Positions 25,079 through 34,513 are shown, counted from the stretch's first letter. The stretch: DNA of 64,000 nucleotides from Verrucomicrobiia bacterium (GCA_030427505.1 JAUICH010000001.1:124001-188000); one strand, 5' to 3'. Notes: generated from the sequence alone by a model not told the origin. Translations and numbers: made by a program.

Positions 25079-27175
25079 ATGGATCACCCCTTTCTCGACG
25101 AAGACTTTCACATCAAATGGTCCGCCCTGGTTCCGGCGGCGATTCAGCCGGACATCGAAGCGGCCCTGGCGGCGGCGGAAGCCGCGATTGCCGACCTGGC
25201 GACGTTTGGGGAGAGCGCGGAGCTGACTTTCGACAACACCATCCTCGGGATGGAGCGGGCCACGGAAAACCTGAGCGAGGCCTGGGGAAGAGTGAATCAC
25301 TTGGACTCCGTGTGTAACAGCGATGAACTGCGCGAAGCCTTCAACGCCATGCTGCCAAAGGTGACGGATTTTTACTCCGGCATTCACCTGAACGAAGGGC
25401 TCTGGAACCGGCTCAAGGCCTATTCCGAGACGGAAGAAGCGAAAGCCCTGACCGGAGTGTCCAAACGCTTGCTGGAAGAAACCCTGCTGGATTTCAAAGA
25501 AAGCGGCGCGGACCTGCCGGAAGATCAGAAAGCCCGGCTGCGGGAAGTGGAGAAAGAGCTTTCCCAGAAGACGCAGAAGTTTTCCGAGAATGTGTTGGAT
25601 TCCACCAACGCCTGGGAACTCATCGTGGAAGACGAAGCCCGGTTGAAAGGACTGCCGCCCACTGCCAAGGAAACCGCCCAGGCCGATGCCCTGAAGAAAG
25701 GTCACGGCACGGAGCAGGAACCCAAGTGGCGTTTCACTCTCCATGCGCCATCTCTGATTCCTGTCCTGGAATACGTGGAAGATGACAGCCTGCGGAAAGA
25801 GGTCTGGGAAGCCAGCAGCAAGGTGGGCCGGACGGGAGATTACGATAACACGGAACTGGTCTGGGAGATCCTGCGGCTTCGCCACGAGAAGGCCGAGTTG
25901 CTCGGCGAGAAGCACTTTGCCGACCACGTTCTGAAGCGCCGCATGGCCGAAGATGGCTCCAAAGCCCTGAAATTTGTGGAAGACCTGCACGCCCGGATCT
26001 CGGACGTGTTTCAGGGCGAGGTGAGGGACTTGGAAGCTTATCGCGCGGAGAAGACGGGCGAGCCCGCCGGCCCCCTGGAGCCCTGGGAAACCGCCTACTG
26101 GGCGGAAAAGCGGCGGAAGGAAAAGTTCGACTTCGATGACGAAGACCTGCGTCCCTACTTTGCTATCGATCAGGTGCTCTCCGGCATGTTCGAGATCGCC
26201 CAGCGGATCTACGGCATCCGCATTCTGGAGGTGGAAAGCGTGTATCGCGAACCGGGCGAGACCGCTCCGGCTCAGGCGGTCGAGGTCTGGCACCCGGAGG
26301 TGAAGTTTTACGAACTGCACGACTCCTCGGGGGAACACCTGGGCTCATTCTATGCCGACTGGCACCCGCGCGAGAGCAAGCGGGCCGGCGCCTGGATGAA
26401 CTACCTGAAGACAGGCCTGCCTCCGGAATCCGAACGGTCGCGCCATCCGCACCTGGGCCTGATCTGCGGAAACATGACGCCTTCCGTTAATGGTAAGCCG
26501 GCTCTCCTGACCCACGACGAGGTGCAGACCGTCTTTCACGAGTTCGGCCACCTCCTGCATCACCTCCTGGGCAACGTGGAGTTCAAGTCCCTGAACGGAG
26601 TGAACGTGGTGTGGGACTTCGTGGAACTGCCGTCCCAAATCATGGAAAACTACTGCTGGGAGCGGGAGAGCCTGGACCTCTTTGCCCGGCACCACGAAAC
26701 GGGCGACCCCATCCCGGAAGCGCTCTTCCAGAAGATGCTGGCGGCCCGGAACTATCTCTCCGCCATGGCCACCATGCGGCAATTGTCCTTCGGCAAGATG
26801 GACCTGGAATTGCACATCCATTACGAGAAGTACCAAGGCCGTGACCTGGAGGAAGTGGTGGACGAAATCCTGGATGGCTACCTGGCCAAGCTGAAGACTA
26901 AACCGCCAACAATGGCGCGGCGCTTTAACCACCTCTTTGCCAGTTCCACCGGTTATGCCGCCGGTTACTACTCCTACAAGTGGGCCGAAGTTTTGGACGC
27001 GGACGCCTTTACCCGCTTCCAGGAAGAAGGCATCCTGAATCCCCAGGTCGGCCGCGATTTTCGCGACAAGATTCTCAGCCGCGGCAACGCGGAAGACGCC
27101 GCCACCCTGTTCCGCAATTTCATGGGCCGCGACCCGGAACTCACGCCCCTGCTGGTGCGGAGCGGATTGGCATAG
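25079..27175 (+). CDS. M3-family oligopeptidase (oligopeptidase A type)
   Basis: 698 residues from the ATG at 25079. It cuts peptides in the cytoplasm with one zinc ion. Seen: the zinc-binding helix [19 protein letters not shown] with HEFGH, the third ligand and helix in [17 protein letters not shown], and the C-terminal [20 protein letters not shown]. The N-terminal region ([22 protein letters not shown]) is that of OpdA/PrlC proteins. Length matches the family (about 680). It has no signal peptide. It is convergent with the esterase-like gene (34 bp between stops), with a small hairpin in the gap. Confidence 0.93.
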   Translation: MDHPFLDEDFHIKWSALVPAAIQPDIEAALAAAEAAIADLATFGESAELTFDNTILGMERATENLSEAWGRVNHLDSVCNSDELREAFNAMLPKVTDFYSGIHLNEGLWNRLKAYSETEEAKALTGVSKRLLEETLLDFKESGADLPEDQKARLREVEKELSQKTQKFSENVLDSTNAWELIVEDEARLKGLPPTAKETAQADALKKGHGTEQEPKWRFTLHAPSLIPVLEYVEDDSLRKEVWEASSKVGRTGDYDNTELVWEILRLRHEKAELLGEKHFADHVLKRRMAEDGSKALKFVEDLHARISDVFQGEVRDLEAYRAEKTGEPAGPLEPWETAYWAEKRRKEKFDFDDEDLRPYFAIDQVLSGMFEIAQRIYGIRILEVESVYREPGETAPAQAVEVWHPEVKFYELHDSSGEHLGSFYADWHPRESKRAGAWMNYLKTGLPPESERSRHPHLGLICGNMTPSVNGKPALLTHDEVQTVFHEFGHLLHHLLGNVEFKSLNGVNVVWDFVELPSQIMENYCWERESLDLFARHHETGDPIPEALFQKMLAARNYLSAMATMRQLSFGKMDLELHIHYEKYQGRDLEEVVDEILDGYLAKLKTKPPTMARRFNHLFASSTGYAAGYYSYKWAEVLDADAFTRFQEEGILNPQVGRDFRDKILSRGNAEDAATLFRNFMGRDPELTPLLVRSGLA

Positions 27176-27189
27176 GCAATCTGGAAAGC

Positions 27190-27208
27190 GACCGGTCCAC
27201 CGGTCCGG
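27190..27208. terminator. Hairpin between convergent genes
   Basis: Stem GACCGG (27190-27195) / CCGGTC (27200-27205), loop TCCA. Shares GGTCCAsCGGTCCGG with the element at 34518. It lies between the stops at 27175 (plus) and 27210 (minus). Confidence 0.4.
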
Positions 27209-27209
27209 C

Positions 27210-28304
27210 TCAGTTGCCGGAGTCGGTGGCCTGGCGGAATTCCGAAAGGTCGCCCACCTTTTCCACCTTCCACACCGCGGGCTGGCCTTTACGCTGGGCG
27301 GCCAACCAGTTGAGGGCGGCTTCGTGGATGATTTCGTGGCGGCCTTTGAAGATGGTCAGCCGCGTGTTCCCGGAAACGGCGCGGAATACCGGGGGTTTGT
27401 CAAAATAGAGCGGATCGTCCAGAGGCGCGAGTTGGGGCGTGTCTTTGGACAGCGGCGGCGGGGTCCGCGTTTCGTAGAACGCTTGAATCCACTCCTCGGG
27501 AAGCCGGTCCGGCTCTGGGACCACGGCGTTCCAGGCATGAAGACTGTGCACGAAGGGTACGCTGCCGTCCCGGCCATCGTTGACGCCGTGGTTGATGTCC
27601 AGATTCACGCCGCGGGCCTGTGACAGCCAGGAGACCGGCGAGCGGTGAAGCGCGTCTTCCATCCGGGCGGGATCGGTCGTGGGGTCGCCACCCAGGGCGG
27701 CTTCGATGTTTAGGACGTACTTGGATTGTTTTCGGATCGCGGCGTGATACTCGTGCCAGGCGGCGATGTCGGAGATGCCGCACCACGCGGAGACCCCGGC
27801 CCAGAGATCGGGCGCGCGGCCCGCCATGAGTTGGGAGGCATGCCCGCCCCCGGAAACGCCCACGCAGTAGATTCTGTCAGGATCCACTTTGGCGTGGCCG
27901 CGGGCATAGTCCACCGCGTCCAGAATGTCGGCAACCATCAGGTCCGAACCCATGGCTTCCGGTTGCTGGTTTGGGCCGCGAAAGTGAGGGTGCACGAAGA
28001 CCCAGTTCTGCTGGAGGCACCAGTGGGCATAGACGATTTCGCCTCCCCCTTGAAGGTAGTCGCCGGACCAGGTATGCAGCGCGACCAGGAGGGGCGCCGG
28101 TTCCGCTTCGCTCTCCGGAGCGTAAAAGAGCGCCGGCTGCTTCGTGTGATCGGCGGAGGAAAGGTACTCAATCTTCCGGACATCGTCCGGATAGCCCTTG
28201 GGCTTTTCGTCTCCAAAGACGCGGCGGAGATTCCCAAACAACATGAGGAACCCTATCAATACCACCAAAAGGGAGCGGTGCGGAAGATGGACCGGGAGAG
28301 CCAT
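27210..28304 (-). CDS. Exported alpha/beta hydrolase, S9/dienelactone type
   Basis: 364 residues with an N-terminal hydrophobic signal (LLVVLIGFLMLFGNL). The fold is an alpha/beta hydrolase: oxyanion region LLVALHTWSGDY, the nucleophile elbow GVSGGGHAS (Ser) and a late His in FKGRHEIIHEAAL. A catalytic Asp may lie in GVNDGRDGSVP. It resembles prolyl oligopeptidase-like or sugar esterase-like proteins that are common in verrucomicrobial polysaccharide loci. Specificity is unknown. It is minus-strand and opens a run of four exported-protein genes to 31227. Confidence 0.75.
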   Translation of the reverse strand: MALPVHLPHRSLLVVLIGFLMLFGNLRRVFGDEKPKGYPDDVRKIEYLSSADHTKQPALFYAPESEAEPAPLLVALHTWSGDYLQGGGEIVYAHWCLQQNWVFVHPHFRGPNQQPEAMGSDLMVADILDAVDYARGHAKVDPDRIYCVGVSGGGHASQLMAGRAPDLWAGVSAWCGISDIAAWHEYHAAIRKQSKYVLNIEAALGGDPTTDPARMEDALHRSPVSWLSQARGVNLDINHGVNDGRDGSVPFVHSLHAWNAVVPEPDRLPEEWIQAFYETRTPPPLSKDTPQLAPLDDPLYFDKPPVFRAVSGNTRLTIFKGRHEIIHEAALNWLAAQRKGQPAVWKVEKVGDLSEFRQATDSGN

Positions 28305-28358
28305 GAACTGGGGGTGTAAGGGTTTTGCGCGAGGGGCGCGGTCTGGACAGATCTCACT

Positions 28359-29411
28359 TCAAAAAGTGCCGGCGATCAGTTGGATAAACCGGGACCCAGA
28401 GGAAGTGAGAGAAGCGCTTTCGCCGACCCCGGTGATGCGGCCGGCGGTCAGGTAGGAATGGTTGATGGAAGAGTTCCGCACCCAGGATACGTAGGGATTG
28501 GAGACGTCTTTGTCTGAAGGAGAGGCGCTCAGCGGAATGCCGACATTGCTGAAGGCGATCTCCCAGGAGTGCGCTCCCAGACCCGAGCCGGTCTTGAGCC
28601 AGGGATACAGATCCAGAATGTCCAGCTTGCTGGATTTTGGCACCATGACTTTGTAGTAAGGCGCCGTATAGCGAATAAAGTCTGGCATGGTGGTGTGGGG
28701 CTGAGCCTTCAGGGTATGAAAGACCGCGGCCACATCGACACCGACCAAGTTGAGTCCATTGTAAATGCCGTGGTGATTGGGAGTGGTGTAGTGCCGGTCG
28801 TGCCAGCGTTCGAAGCCTTTGCTGAGCATCATGTTCAACTCCACGTGGACGTGGGCGCGTTCGCGGTTGATGCCGGCGCCCGTGTAACCGAGGCGCCCCA
28901 GCGGCGTGCCGGCGCTGACGGACTGTCCCGGCTTTACGAAAATGGTGTTGAGGTGCGCATATAGACTGTAGAAAGGACCCGCGTCCCAATCATGCCGCAC
29001 CACCACATAGCGGCCGTAATTGGAGTGGCTGGAATTAGGGCTGGTATGCACCACTTTCCCGTCTGAAATACTGCGCACGTCATCCAGAGGTTCGCCCGCG
29101 CTGTCCCGCCGGACTGGCTTGATATCGATGCCCTCGTGAAACCGGGTCATGAGGATGTTTCCACCGAAGCGCTTGGGGTTCCGGGCAAAGCCGTAACAGC
29201 CGCCGTTCCAGGGCTTGGAGCGCACGCCTTCGAAGTTACGGTCCGTGTACATGTAGAAGGCGGACGGGTCGTCGGAATAGATGGCCTCGTTGTCCGTGGG
29301 CAAGACCAGCCGCAAGTCGCCGGCCCAGAGACTGGCCGCCGCCGAAAGGAGGAGAACTCCAAAGGTAATGAGAGAAGAGAAAACGCGAGCGGACCGGGTG
29401 GCTGGGAACAT
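28359..29411 (-). CDS. Exported M23-type peptidase (LytM domain)
   Basis: 350 residues from the ATG at 29411, with signal peptide SSLITFGVLLLSAAASLWA. The M23 zinc-ligand pattern is present: RFHEGIDIKP (H-x3-D), and AHVHVELN (H-x-H). Between them are SISDGKVVHTSPNSSHSNYGRYVVVRHDW and GQSVSAGTPLGRLGYTGAG. M23 peptidases cut peptidoglycan stems, so this is a likely periplasmic amidase/endopeptidase. The C-terminal ~150 residues (from about 200, FIRYTAPYYKVMVPKS...) are not recognised and seem to be a separate beta-rich domain. The unknown exported gene upstream (29462-29968) is 50 bp away. Confidence 0.85.
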   Translation of the reverse strand: MFPATRSARVFSSLITFGVLLLSAAASLWAGDLRLVLPTDNEAIYSDDPSAFYMYTDRNFEGVRSKPWNGGCYGFARNPKRFGGNILMTRFHEGIDIKPVRRDSAGEPLDDVRSISDGKVVHTSPNSSHSNYGRYVVVRHDWDAGPFYSLYAHLNTIFVKPGQSVSAGTPLGRLGYTGAGINRERAHVHVELNMMLSKGFERWHDRHYTTPNHHGIYNGLNLVGVDVAAVFHTLKAQPHTTMPDFIRYTAPYYKVMVPKSSKLDILDLYPWLKTGSGLGAHSWEIAFSNVGIPLSASPSDKDVSNPYVSWVRNSSINHSYLTAGRITGVGESASLTSSGSRFIQLIAGTF

Positions 29412-29461
29412 AGCGAATGGAACAGTCGAAAAGAAGGGAGGCGGACACTTCCGGCCAGTCA

Positions 29462-29968
29462 TCATGGAGCCGCCGCGGCGCCGCCGGCCGCCTGCTGGAA
29501 TTGTCCGGCGTGGGGAAACCGCTTGGAAAGCTCCTGAATGTGTTCCTTGGCCAGGCCATCCCAGATGACAATTATGCCGTCACTCACGGCGCGGTCGATA
29601 TACACCGCGGAGTAGTGATTCGGCTGAAGGCGAAAGCCGAGCAGCCGGCCCACGTTGGCCTGACTGAGTCCCCGCAGGTGGTCCGCCGCCGTGGGGCGCA
29701 ATTTAAAAGCGGCACCGTAGGAAAGGCCGTCCTTGGAGGTAAAGGGATAGAAGTAAGTCACATGAGTGTCGTTAAACTCAGGGACCTTCTTGAAATAGTA
29801 TTGCCGGTTTTCCGGGCCCAGTTTGACCGGGGTGGCGAACTTGGGCGCTTCATTTTCGCTGGCTTCCAGGTGGACCGTCAGGAGGTAGAGGTCGCTCGGT
29901 GTTTTCTTTCCGGCGCTCGTCAAAGAGAGCGAAACGAGGGCTAAGAGGAAGAAGGTCCAACGGGGCAT
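29462..29968 (-). CDS. Exported protein of unknown function
   Basis: 168 residues from the ATG at 29968, with a signal peptide (WTFFLLALVSLSLTSAG). I do not recognise the mature part. It contains LYLLTVHLEASENEAPKFATPVKL, YFKKVPEFNDTHVTYFYPF, a long GLSYGAAFKLRPTAADHLRGLSQ stretch and ends in an Ala-rich tail. The pattern of short strands suggests a beta-sandwich. It lies directly upstream of the M23 gene in the same direction, so it may work at the cell wall. This is context only. Confidence 0.65.
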   Translation of the reverse strand: MPRWTFFLLALVSLSLTSAGKKTPSDLYLLTVHLEASENEAPKFATPVKLGPENRQYYFKKVPEFNDTHVTYFYPFTSKDGLSYGAAFKLRPTAADHLRGLSQANVGRLLGFRLQPNHYSAVYIDRAVSDGIIVIWDGLAKEHIQELSKRFPHAGQFQQAAGGAAAAP

Positions 29969-30015
29969 GGTGGGGTAAGTGTAGAACGGAAACACCCCCA
30001 GACGCAACCGGGGAC

Positions 30016-31227
30016 TTACTCTCCCGGCTCAGAGCTGAAATACGTGGCGAAGGTTTCCACCACGTAGTCGATCTGTTCGTCGCTCAGTTCCGGGTAGATG
30101 GGCAGAGCCAGGGTTTCGCGGGCGGCGGCTTCCGAATGGGGCAGGTCGCCCTCTTGGTAGCCCAGGCCACTGAAACACTCCTGAAGGTGCAGAGGCACGG
30201 GATAGTAGATCTCCGTTCCGATCTCCCGGGCAGTCAGGAAATCGCGCAGTTCGTCCCGGTTACCTGCTTTCAGGCGCACGATGAACTGGTGGAAAATGTG
30301 GTGGTTTTCCGCGCCCTTTCCGGCCCAGGGCTGAGGCGGCATTTCGAGAATGGAGCCCGTCAGGCCTGCCTTGGTGAAACCTTCCACATACCGCTTGGCC
30401 CGGTCACGACGGCGGGCGGACCAATCGTCCAAGTGCCGCAGTTTCACGTTCAAAGCTCCGGCCTGCAACGCGTCCAGGCGGAAATTTCCGCCCACCATGG
30501 AGTGGTAGTAGCGCTTCGTCATTCCGTGGTTGCGCAGCGCCCGGATTTTCTCCGCCAGGGCGGCGTCACGGCAGACGGCCAGTCCGCCATCGCCAAAGCC
30601 ACCCAGGTTTTTTGAGGGATAGAAACTGTAAAAGCCCGCCTCGCCGATCGTCCCGGCAAAGGGGAACGAAGGGTCGCCGGCAAACTGAGTGCCGAAGGCC
30701 TGGGCGGCGTCTTCCAGGAGGGGCAGGCCGTACTCCTCAGCGACGGCACGCAGGGCCGTCATGTCCGCGCAAGTGCCATAGAGGTGCACCGGCATGATGG
30801 CGCGGACGTGCAGGCCATTGGGATCGCGAAGGGCGCCGTTGCTGTCCCGGCTGCATTTCGTTTCCAGAAAAGCGCGAAGCTGGACCGGGCAGAGCTGGTA
30901 GGTTTCGGGATCGATATCCGTAAATACCGGCCGGGCACCCGTGCGGTAGATAGAGCCCGCCGTGGCGAAGAATGTGTAGGGCGTGGTCAGCACGGCGTCG
31001 CCGGGGCCATACTCCAGAGCCATCAGGAGAACCAGTTCGGCATCCGTGCCGGAAGAAACGCCGATGGCATGCGGAGCCCCCAGATAGTCACAACAGGCAG
31101 CCTCGAATGACTCCACCGCGGGACCCAGGATAAACCGCTGTGACGCGATGATTTCGTTAACGGTAGTGGATATCTCCTCCTGGATGGATTCGAACTGAGC
31201 CTGTAAATCAAGCAGCGGGACCCGCAT
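30016..31227 (-). CDS. DegT/DnrJ/EryC1/StrS-family aminotransferase
   Basis: 403 residues from the ATG at 31227 (MRVPLLDLQAQ), which fits the family's start 'iPfldL..q'. The PLP lysine lies in FYPSKNLGGFGDGG, and substrate-phosphate and PLP contacts are in VSSGTDAELVLLMAL, EDAAQAFG and LPLLEDAAQ. Members are cytoplasmic and make amino sugars from keto sugars for O-antigen, glycan or antibiotic synthesis. No other sugar-nucleotide genes flank it. It is followed (in its direction) by the exported protein at 29968 after 48 bp. Confidence 0.92.
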   Translation of the reverse strand: MRVPLLDLQAQFESIQEEISTTVNEIIASQRFILGPAVESFEAACCDYLGAPHAIGVSSGTDAELVLLMALEYGPGDAVLTTPYTFFATAGSIYRTGARPVFTDIDPETYQLCPVQLRAFLETKCSRDSNGALRDPNGLHVRAIMPVHLYGTCADMTALRAVAEEYGLPLLEDAAQAFGTQFAGDPSFPFAGTIGEAGFYSFYPSKNLGGFGDGGLAVCRDAALAEKIRALRNHGMTKRYYHSMVGGNFRLDALQAGALNVKLRHLDDWSARRRDRAKRYVEGFTKAGLTGSILEMPPQPWAGKGAENHHIFHQFIVRLKAGNRDELRDFLTAREIGTEIYYPVPLHLQECFSGLGYQEGDLPHSEAAARETLALPIYPELSDEQIDYVVETFATYFSSEPGE

Positions 31228-31438
31228 GGCGTGCGCACTGTGGATGTGGTCGGTGAAGCTTGCAACGGCAAGATTGAGATGGGTGTCGTGGCACAATTTG
31301 ATTGCCGTAAAACGTAACATCCACTAGACGGGAAGCCCTTTTGCGGGATATGGTGTTCATTGGCCCCTGTGCCTGACACCCCTCCCAATAATCCCCAGGG
31401 AAAGCATCGAGGTCCCAAATTTTAATCATCTGTGAAAC
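31228..31438. other. Intergenic region between DegT and TPR genes
   Basis: 211 bp between divergent starts (31227 minus, 31439 plus). No hairpin or operator that I can call. It should contain both promoters. Confidence 0.3.
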
Positions 31439-32857
31439 ATGACGGACGAAGTGACGACGGCAGCAATGAATGAGGAAATGACGGAAAACGAACTTCCGCC
31501 GAAGCTGAAGAAGCTCTACCTCAAGGGCGTTAGCGCGCTGGAAGTGCGAAACTACGGTTACGCCATCAGCCTCATTCAGGCGGTTGTGAAGGAACAACCC
31601 GATTTCCTGGTGGGCCGCAAACGGCTGCGCTTCGCGGCGGTCAAGCAGAAGGAAGGCGCTAAGAAGCAGATCAAGCTGGGCGCGGAGTCTCTCAAGGTTC
31701 TCAAGATGCAGAGCCAGGCCAAAAAAGATCCCATGGGCGTGATCGCCGTGGTGGAAAAAGAAGTGCTGGGGGAAGACCCCTACAATCCTCAGGCCAATCT
31801 GCTCTTGTTTGAAGCGGCCCAGGCGGCGGACCTGACCATGACGGCGGGCTTTGCGCTCCAGACCCTGACGGAAGGCCACCCTAACAATACCAAGTACCTT
31901 CACCAGTTGGGCGAGTACTACCTGGAAAAAGAGAAATTCGAAAACGCGGCCGAGGTCTACACCCGGATCAAGAAGATCGATCCTTCCGACCTGGTGGCCA
32001 TCAAGATGGAGAAAGACGCCACGGCCCGGCAGTCCATGAGGTCCCAGAAGTGGGAGTCCGGTTCTTTCCGGGATCTGATCAAAGATCAGGACGAGGCCAA
32101 AGACCTGGAAGGCCAGAGCCGCGCGGCCATGACGCCCGAAATGCTCCGGGAGCGCCTGGCGCAGCTCGTCGAGGAATACAATGCCGACCAGAACAACATC
32201 AAGGTCGTCAAGAACATGGCGGACACCTACGAGCAGCTCGAAGAGTGGGAAAACGCCATGAACTTCTACAGCTGGGCGCTTCAGCTCAGCGGTGGCGATC
32301 CGTCTCTGGAAACCAAGATGGCCCTCATGAAAGAGCGGCTCGGGGTCAGCCACATTCGCGATCTGGAGCGGGCGCTGGCCGAGAACCCGGGACGCGAGGA
32401 CGCGGAACAGATCAAACAGCAGATCCAGGAACTGAAGTCCGCCCAGAGCAACACGCTCATCCAGGAAGCTCAGCAGCGGGTGGACCGGAACCCCACCGAC
32501 ATGGAGTTGCGCTACAAGCTGGGCGAGCACCTGTTTAACGCCGGCAATTTCACCGATGCCATTCCTCAGCTCCAGCAAGCCCGCCGCAGCCCGAACCTGC
32601 GTATCAAGGCGCTGCTTCTGCTCGGGAAGTGTTACGAAGCGAAGAACATGAACGACTTGGCCGCCCAGGGCTTCCAGGAAGCGCTGGCCGAGATCCCCGG
32701 CATGGACGACACCAAGAAGGATCTGCTCTACAACGTGGGCCTGCTCTACGAAAAGATGGGCAACGCGGAAGAGTCCCTGAACGCCTTCAAGCAAATCTAC
32801 GCCGCCGACTACGGATACAAAGACGTGGCCAAGCGGGTGGAGCAATCCTACCAGTAA
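31439..32857 (+). CDS. Tetratricopeptide-repeat protein
   Basis: 472 residues, mostly helical with recurring TPR-like pairs (for example NTKYLHQLGEYYLEKEKFENAAEVYTRIKKIDP, and ELRYKLGEHLFNAGNFTDAIPQLQQA). A conserved region of about 30 residues (RSMRSQKWESGSFRDLIKDQDEAKDLEGQSRA) between the repeats is typical of verrucomicrobial TPR proteins of this length. No signal peptide or membrane segment, so cytoplasmic and probably a scaffold. The start could be ATG 31439 or ATG 31466. It is followed by a strong hairpin and then rex, so it is probably transcribed alone. Confidence 0.8.
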   Translation: MTDEVTTAAMNEEMTENELPPKLKKLYLKGVSALEVRNYGYAISLIQAVVKEQPDFLVGRKRLRFAAVKQKEGAKKQIKLGAESLKVLKMQSQAKKDPMGVIAVVEKEVLGEDPYNPQANLLLFEAAQAADLTMTAGFALQTLTEGHPNNTKYLHQLGEYYLEKEKFENAAEVYTRIKKIDPSDLVAIKMEKDATARQSMRSQKWESGSFRDLIKDQDEAKDLEGQSRAAMTPEMLRERLAQLVEEYNADQNNIKVVKNMADTYEQLEEWENAMNFYSWALQLSGGDPSLETKMALMKERLGVSHIRDLERALAENPGREDAEQIKQQIQELKSAQSNTLIQEAQQRVDRNPTDMELRYKLGEHLFNAGNFTDAIPQLQQARRSPNLRIKALLLLGKCYEAKNMNDLAAQGFQEALAEIPGMDDTKKDLLYNVGLLYEKMGNAEESLNAFKQIYAADYGYKDVAKRVEQSYQ

Positions 32858-32906
32858 GAAGGCCGCCCTTTCGGCGTCCTGCGGAAGTGATGCCGGGAGC
32901 CGAAAA

Positions 32907-32930
32907 GAGAGAGACCGCACGGTCTCTCTC
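32907..32930. terminator. Strong hairpin between the TPR gene and rex
   Basis: Perfect 11-bp inverted repeat: GAGAGAGACCG (32907-32917) and CGGTCTCTCTC (32920-32930). There is no T-run on the plus strand; on the minus strand TTTT follows. It is probably the transcription end of the TPR gene. Confidence 0.5.
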
Positions 32931-32962
32931 GCCATTCCTAACATAGTGGCTGAAATTCCGGA

Positions 32963-32996
32963 TTGACTTTGTGAAATAGGTTGCGAAATTTCACAA
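32963..32996 (+). promoter_or_regulatory. rex promoter with Rex-type operator
   Basis: TTGACT (32963-32968) is a good -35 element. Directly after it are half-sites TTGTGAAAT (32969-32977) and ATTTCACAA (32988-32996), a perfect 9-bp inverted repeat. They match the half-sites of the Rex operator consensus TTGTGAAATATTTCACAA. Here ten extra bases separate the halves. The repeat ends directly before the GTG of rex. A weak -10 (AAATTT) would lie at 32986-32991, which would place the transcript start at or near the start codon. Confidence 0.7.
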
Positions 32997-33617
32997 GTGC
33001 AGAAGCTTGAAATCCCCCGCAAGGCAGTCTACCGGCTGTCGATCTATCAGCGCTGTCTCCAGCGGCTGCGGGACAATGACGTAGAGACGGTTTCCTCTGA
33101 CGCCTTGGCCAAGGCCGCTGGCGTGAAATCGACCCAACTTCGCAAAGACCTGGGTTACGTGGGGCAATTCGGAACCCGCGGGTTGGGCTACAGCGTGGTG
33201 ACGCTGTCTGACGCCATCACCAAAGCCCTGGGGATGACCCAGTTGCAACCCGTCATCCTGGTCGGGGTAGGGAACCTTGGCTCCGCGCTGCTGCACTACA
33301 GTGGCTTCCGCCGGGAGGGTTTCGAGATTGTGGCGGCCTTCGACCAGTTTCCCGAGAACGCCCGGGCCCGCAATGGCGCGACTCCGGTTTACGGGGTATC
33401 CCGAATGGAGGAGTTCATCCTCGATAAGGGGGTCAAGATGGCGATTCTCGCGGTCCCGGCCAGCCATGCCCAGGCCGTGGCGAACGACTTGGTGGAGTAC
33501 GGCATCCAGGCCATTCTGAATTTTTCCCCCACGGCTTTGCAGGTGCCCGACTACGTGGTGGTGAACAGCGTGGACCTGGCGGCGGAGTTGGAGAGCCTCA
33601 GCTATTTTATCCGGTAA
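32997..33617 (+). CDS. rex: Redox-sensing transcriptional repressor Rex
   Basis: 206 residues from the GTG at 32997. Rex senses NADH/NAD+ and represses fermentation and respiration genes when NADH is low. Seen: winged-helix N-terminus (SSDALAKAAGVKSTQLRKDLGYVGQFGTRGLGY), then the NAD-binding Rossmann motif VILVGVGNLGSALL, and the C-terminal swapped helix near LESLSYFIR. An in-frame TGA at 32964-32966 limits upstream starts. The start codon abuts the operator, with no room for a ribosome binding site; an autoregulated, possibly leaderless mRNA is likely. The next gene starts 7 bp after the stop. Confidence 0.93.
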   Translation: MQKLEIPRKAVYRLSIYQRCLQRLRDNDVETVSSDALAKAAGVKSTQLRKDLGYVGQFGTRGLGYSVVTLSDAITKALGMTQLQPVILVGVGNLGSALLHYSGFRREGFEIVAAFDQFPENARARNGATPVYGVSRMEEFILDKGVKMAILAVPASHAQAVANDLVEYGIQAILNFSPTALQVPDYVVVNSVDLAAELESLSYFIR

Positions 33618-33624
33618 GACATCC

Positions 33625-34506
33625 GTGCCCGGAGCTGGTTCCAAAGCCCTTTTCCCGAAAAGCAGCACCATCCAGGTCGAGTCCTTCGATCTGCGGGAGA
33701 CCCTCCATTCCGGTCAGGTGTTTCACTGGCAGGAAGACGGCAACGGCGGATGGATCGGTTGCCTCGGGGAACAGCCCGTCTGGCTGGCCCAGCCGGATGC
33801 GGGGACGCTCCTGGTCAGTGCCGGTTCGGAGGATGCCGCTGTTTGTTACCTGGGCCTTGACCAGCCCCTGAGCGCCATTCACGAAACGTTTCCGGAGGGA
33901 GACGCGGTGTTGGCGGAGGCCATGGCCTATTCTCCCGGACTGCGCATTTTGCGGCAGCCGGTGTGGGAATGTCTCGCCACCTTTATCACGTCCTCTCTGA
34001 AGCAGGTCGCGCACATCCGGCGGATATCCTTGCTCATCAGGAGCCGTTTTGGCGTGGAGCACACCTTCCAGGGAAACCGTCTGTTTGCCTATCCGGGTCC
34101 TGAAGCCCTGGCGGACGCGGGCGAGGCGGCCCTCCGGCAGTGTGGCCTGGGCTACCGGGCGAAGAGCCTGGCCTTGACCGCCGGGGCGGTGGCCTCCGGG
34201 CGGGTGGACCTGAACGGACTGGAGAACCTGGACGACGCGCTGGCCCGGGAAGCGCTCATGGAACTGCACGGCGTGGGTGAGAAGATCGCCAACTGTGTTC
34301 TTCTATTTGGCTGTGGGCGCTACGGGGCCTTTCCGATCGACGTCTGGATGGACCGGATTCTCCGCTCCAAGTATCTGAGTCCGGCCCAGTCCCGGAAGAT
34401 GAATGCCCGGGCGCTCCAGGCCTGGGCGGAGGCAAGATTTGGCCCCTATGCCGGGTATGCTCAGCAATACCTCTTTCATTACGCCCGGAACGCGTTAAAT
34501 AAGTAG
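33625..34506 (+). CDS. ogg: 8-oxoguanine DNA glycosylase, OGG1-type
   Basis: 293 residues. It removes 8-oxoguanine from DNA. The helix-hairpin-helix and catalytic residues are in LHGVGEKIANCVLLFGCGRYGAFPIDVWMDRILRSKY: the catalytic Lys in GVGEK and the Asp in IDVWMD. The N-terminal beta domain begins at IQVESFDLRETLHSGQVFHW, matching the OGG1 FxLxxtLxxGQxFxW start. The region equivalent to SSNNNIARI of human OGG1, which includes the opposite-C-contacting Asn, reads SSLKQVAHI here. It starts with GTG, 7 bp after rex, and so is probably in the rex operon. Confidence 0.88.
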   Translation: MPGAGSKALFPKSSTIQVESFDLRETLHSGQVFHWQEDGNGGWIGCLGEQPVWLAQPDAGTLLVSAGSEDAAVCYLGLDQPLSAIHETFPEGDAVLAEAMAYSPGLRILRQPVWECLATFITSSLKQVAHIRRISLLIRSRFGVEHTFQGNRLFAYPGPEALADAGEAALRQCGLGYRAKSLALTAGAVASGRVDLNGLENLDDALAREALMELHGVGEKIANCVLLFGCGRYGAFPIDVWMDRILRSKYLSPAQSRKMNARALQAWAEARFGPYAGYAQQYLFHYARNALNK

Positions 34507-34513
34507 GGCGGGA

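Noticed and set aside
31208-33022. 604-codon minus-strand frame over the TPR gene and the start of rex
   Set aside because: Antisense to the TPR repeats; its apparent Leu/Phe/Val richness follows from reversing Glu/Lys-rich codons.
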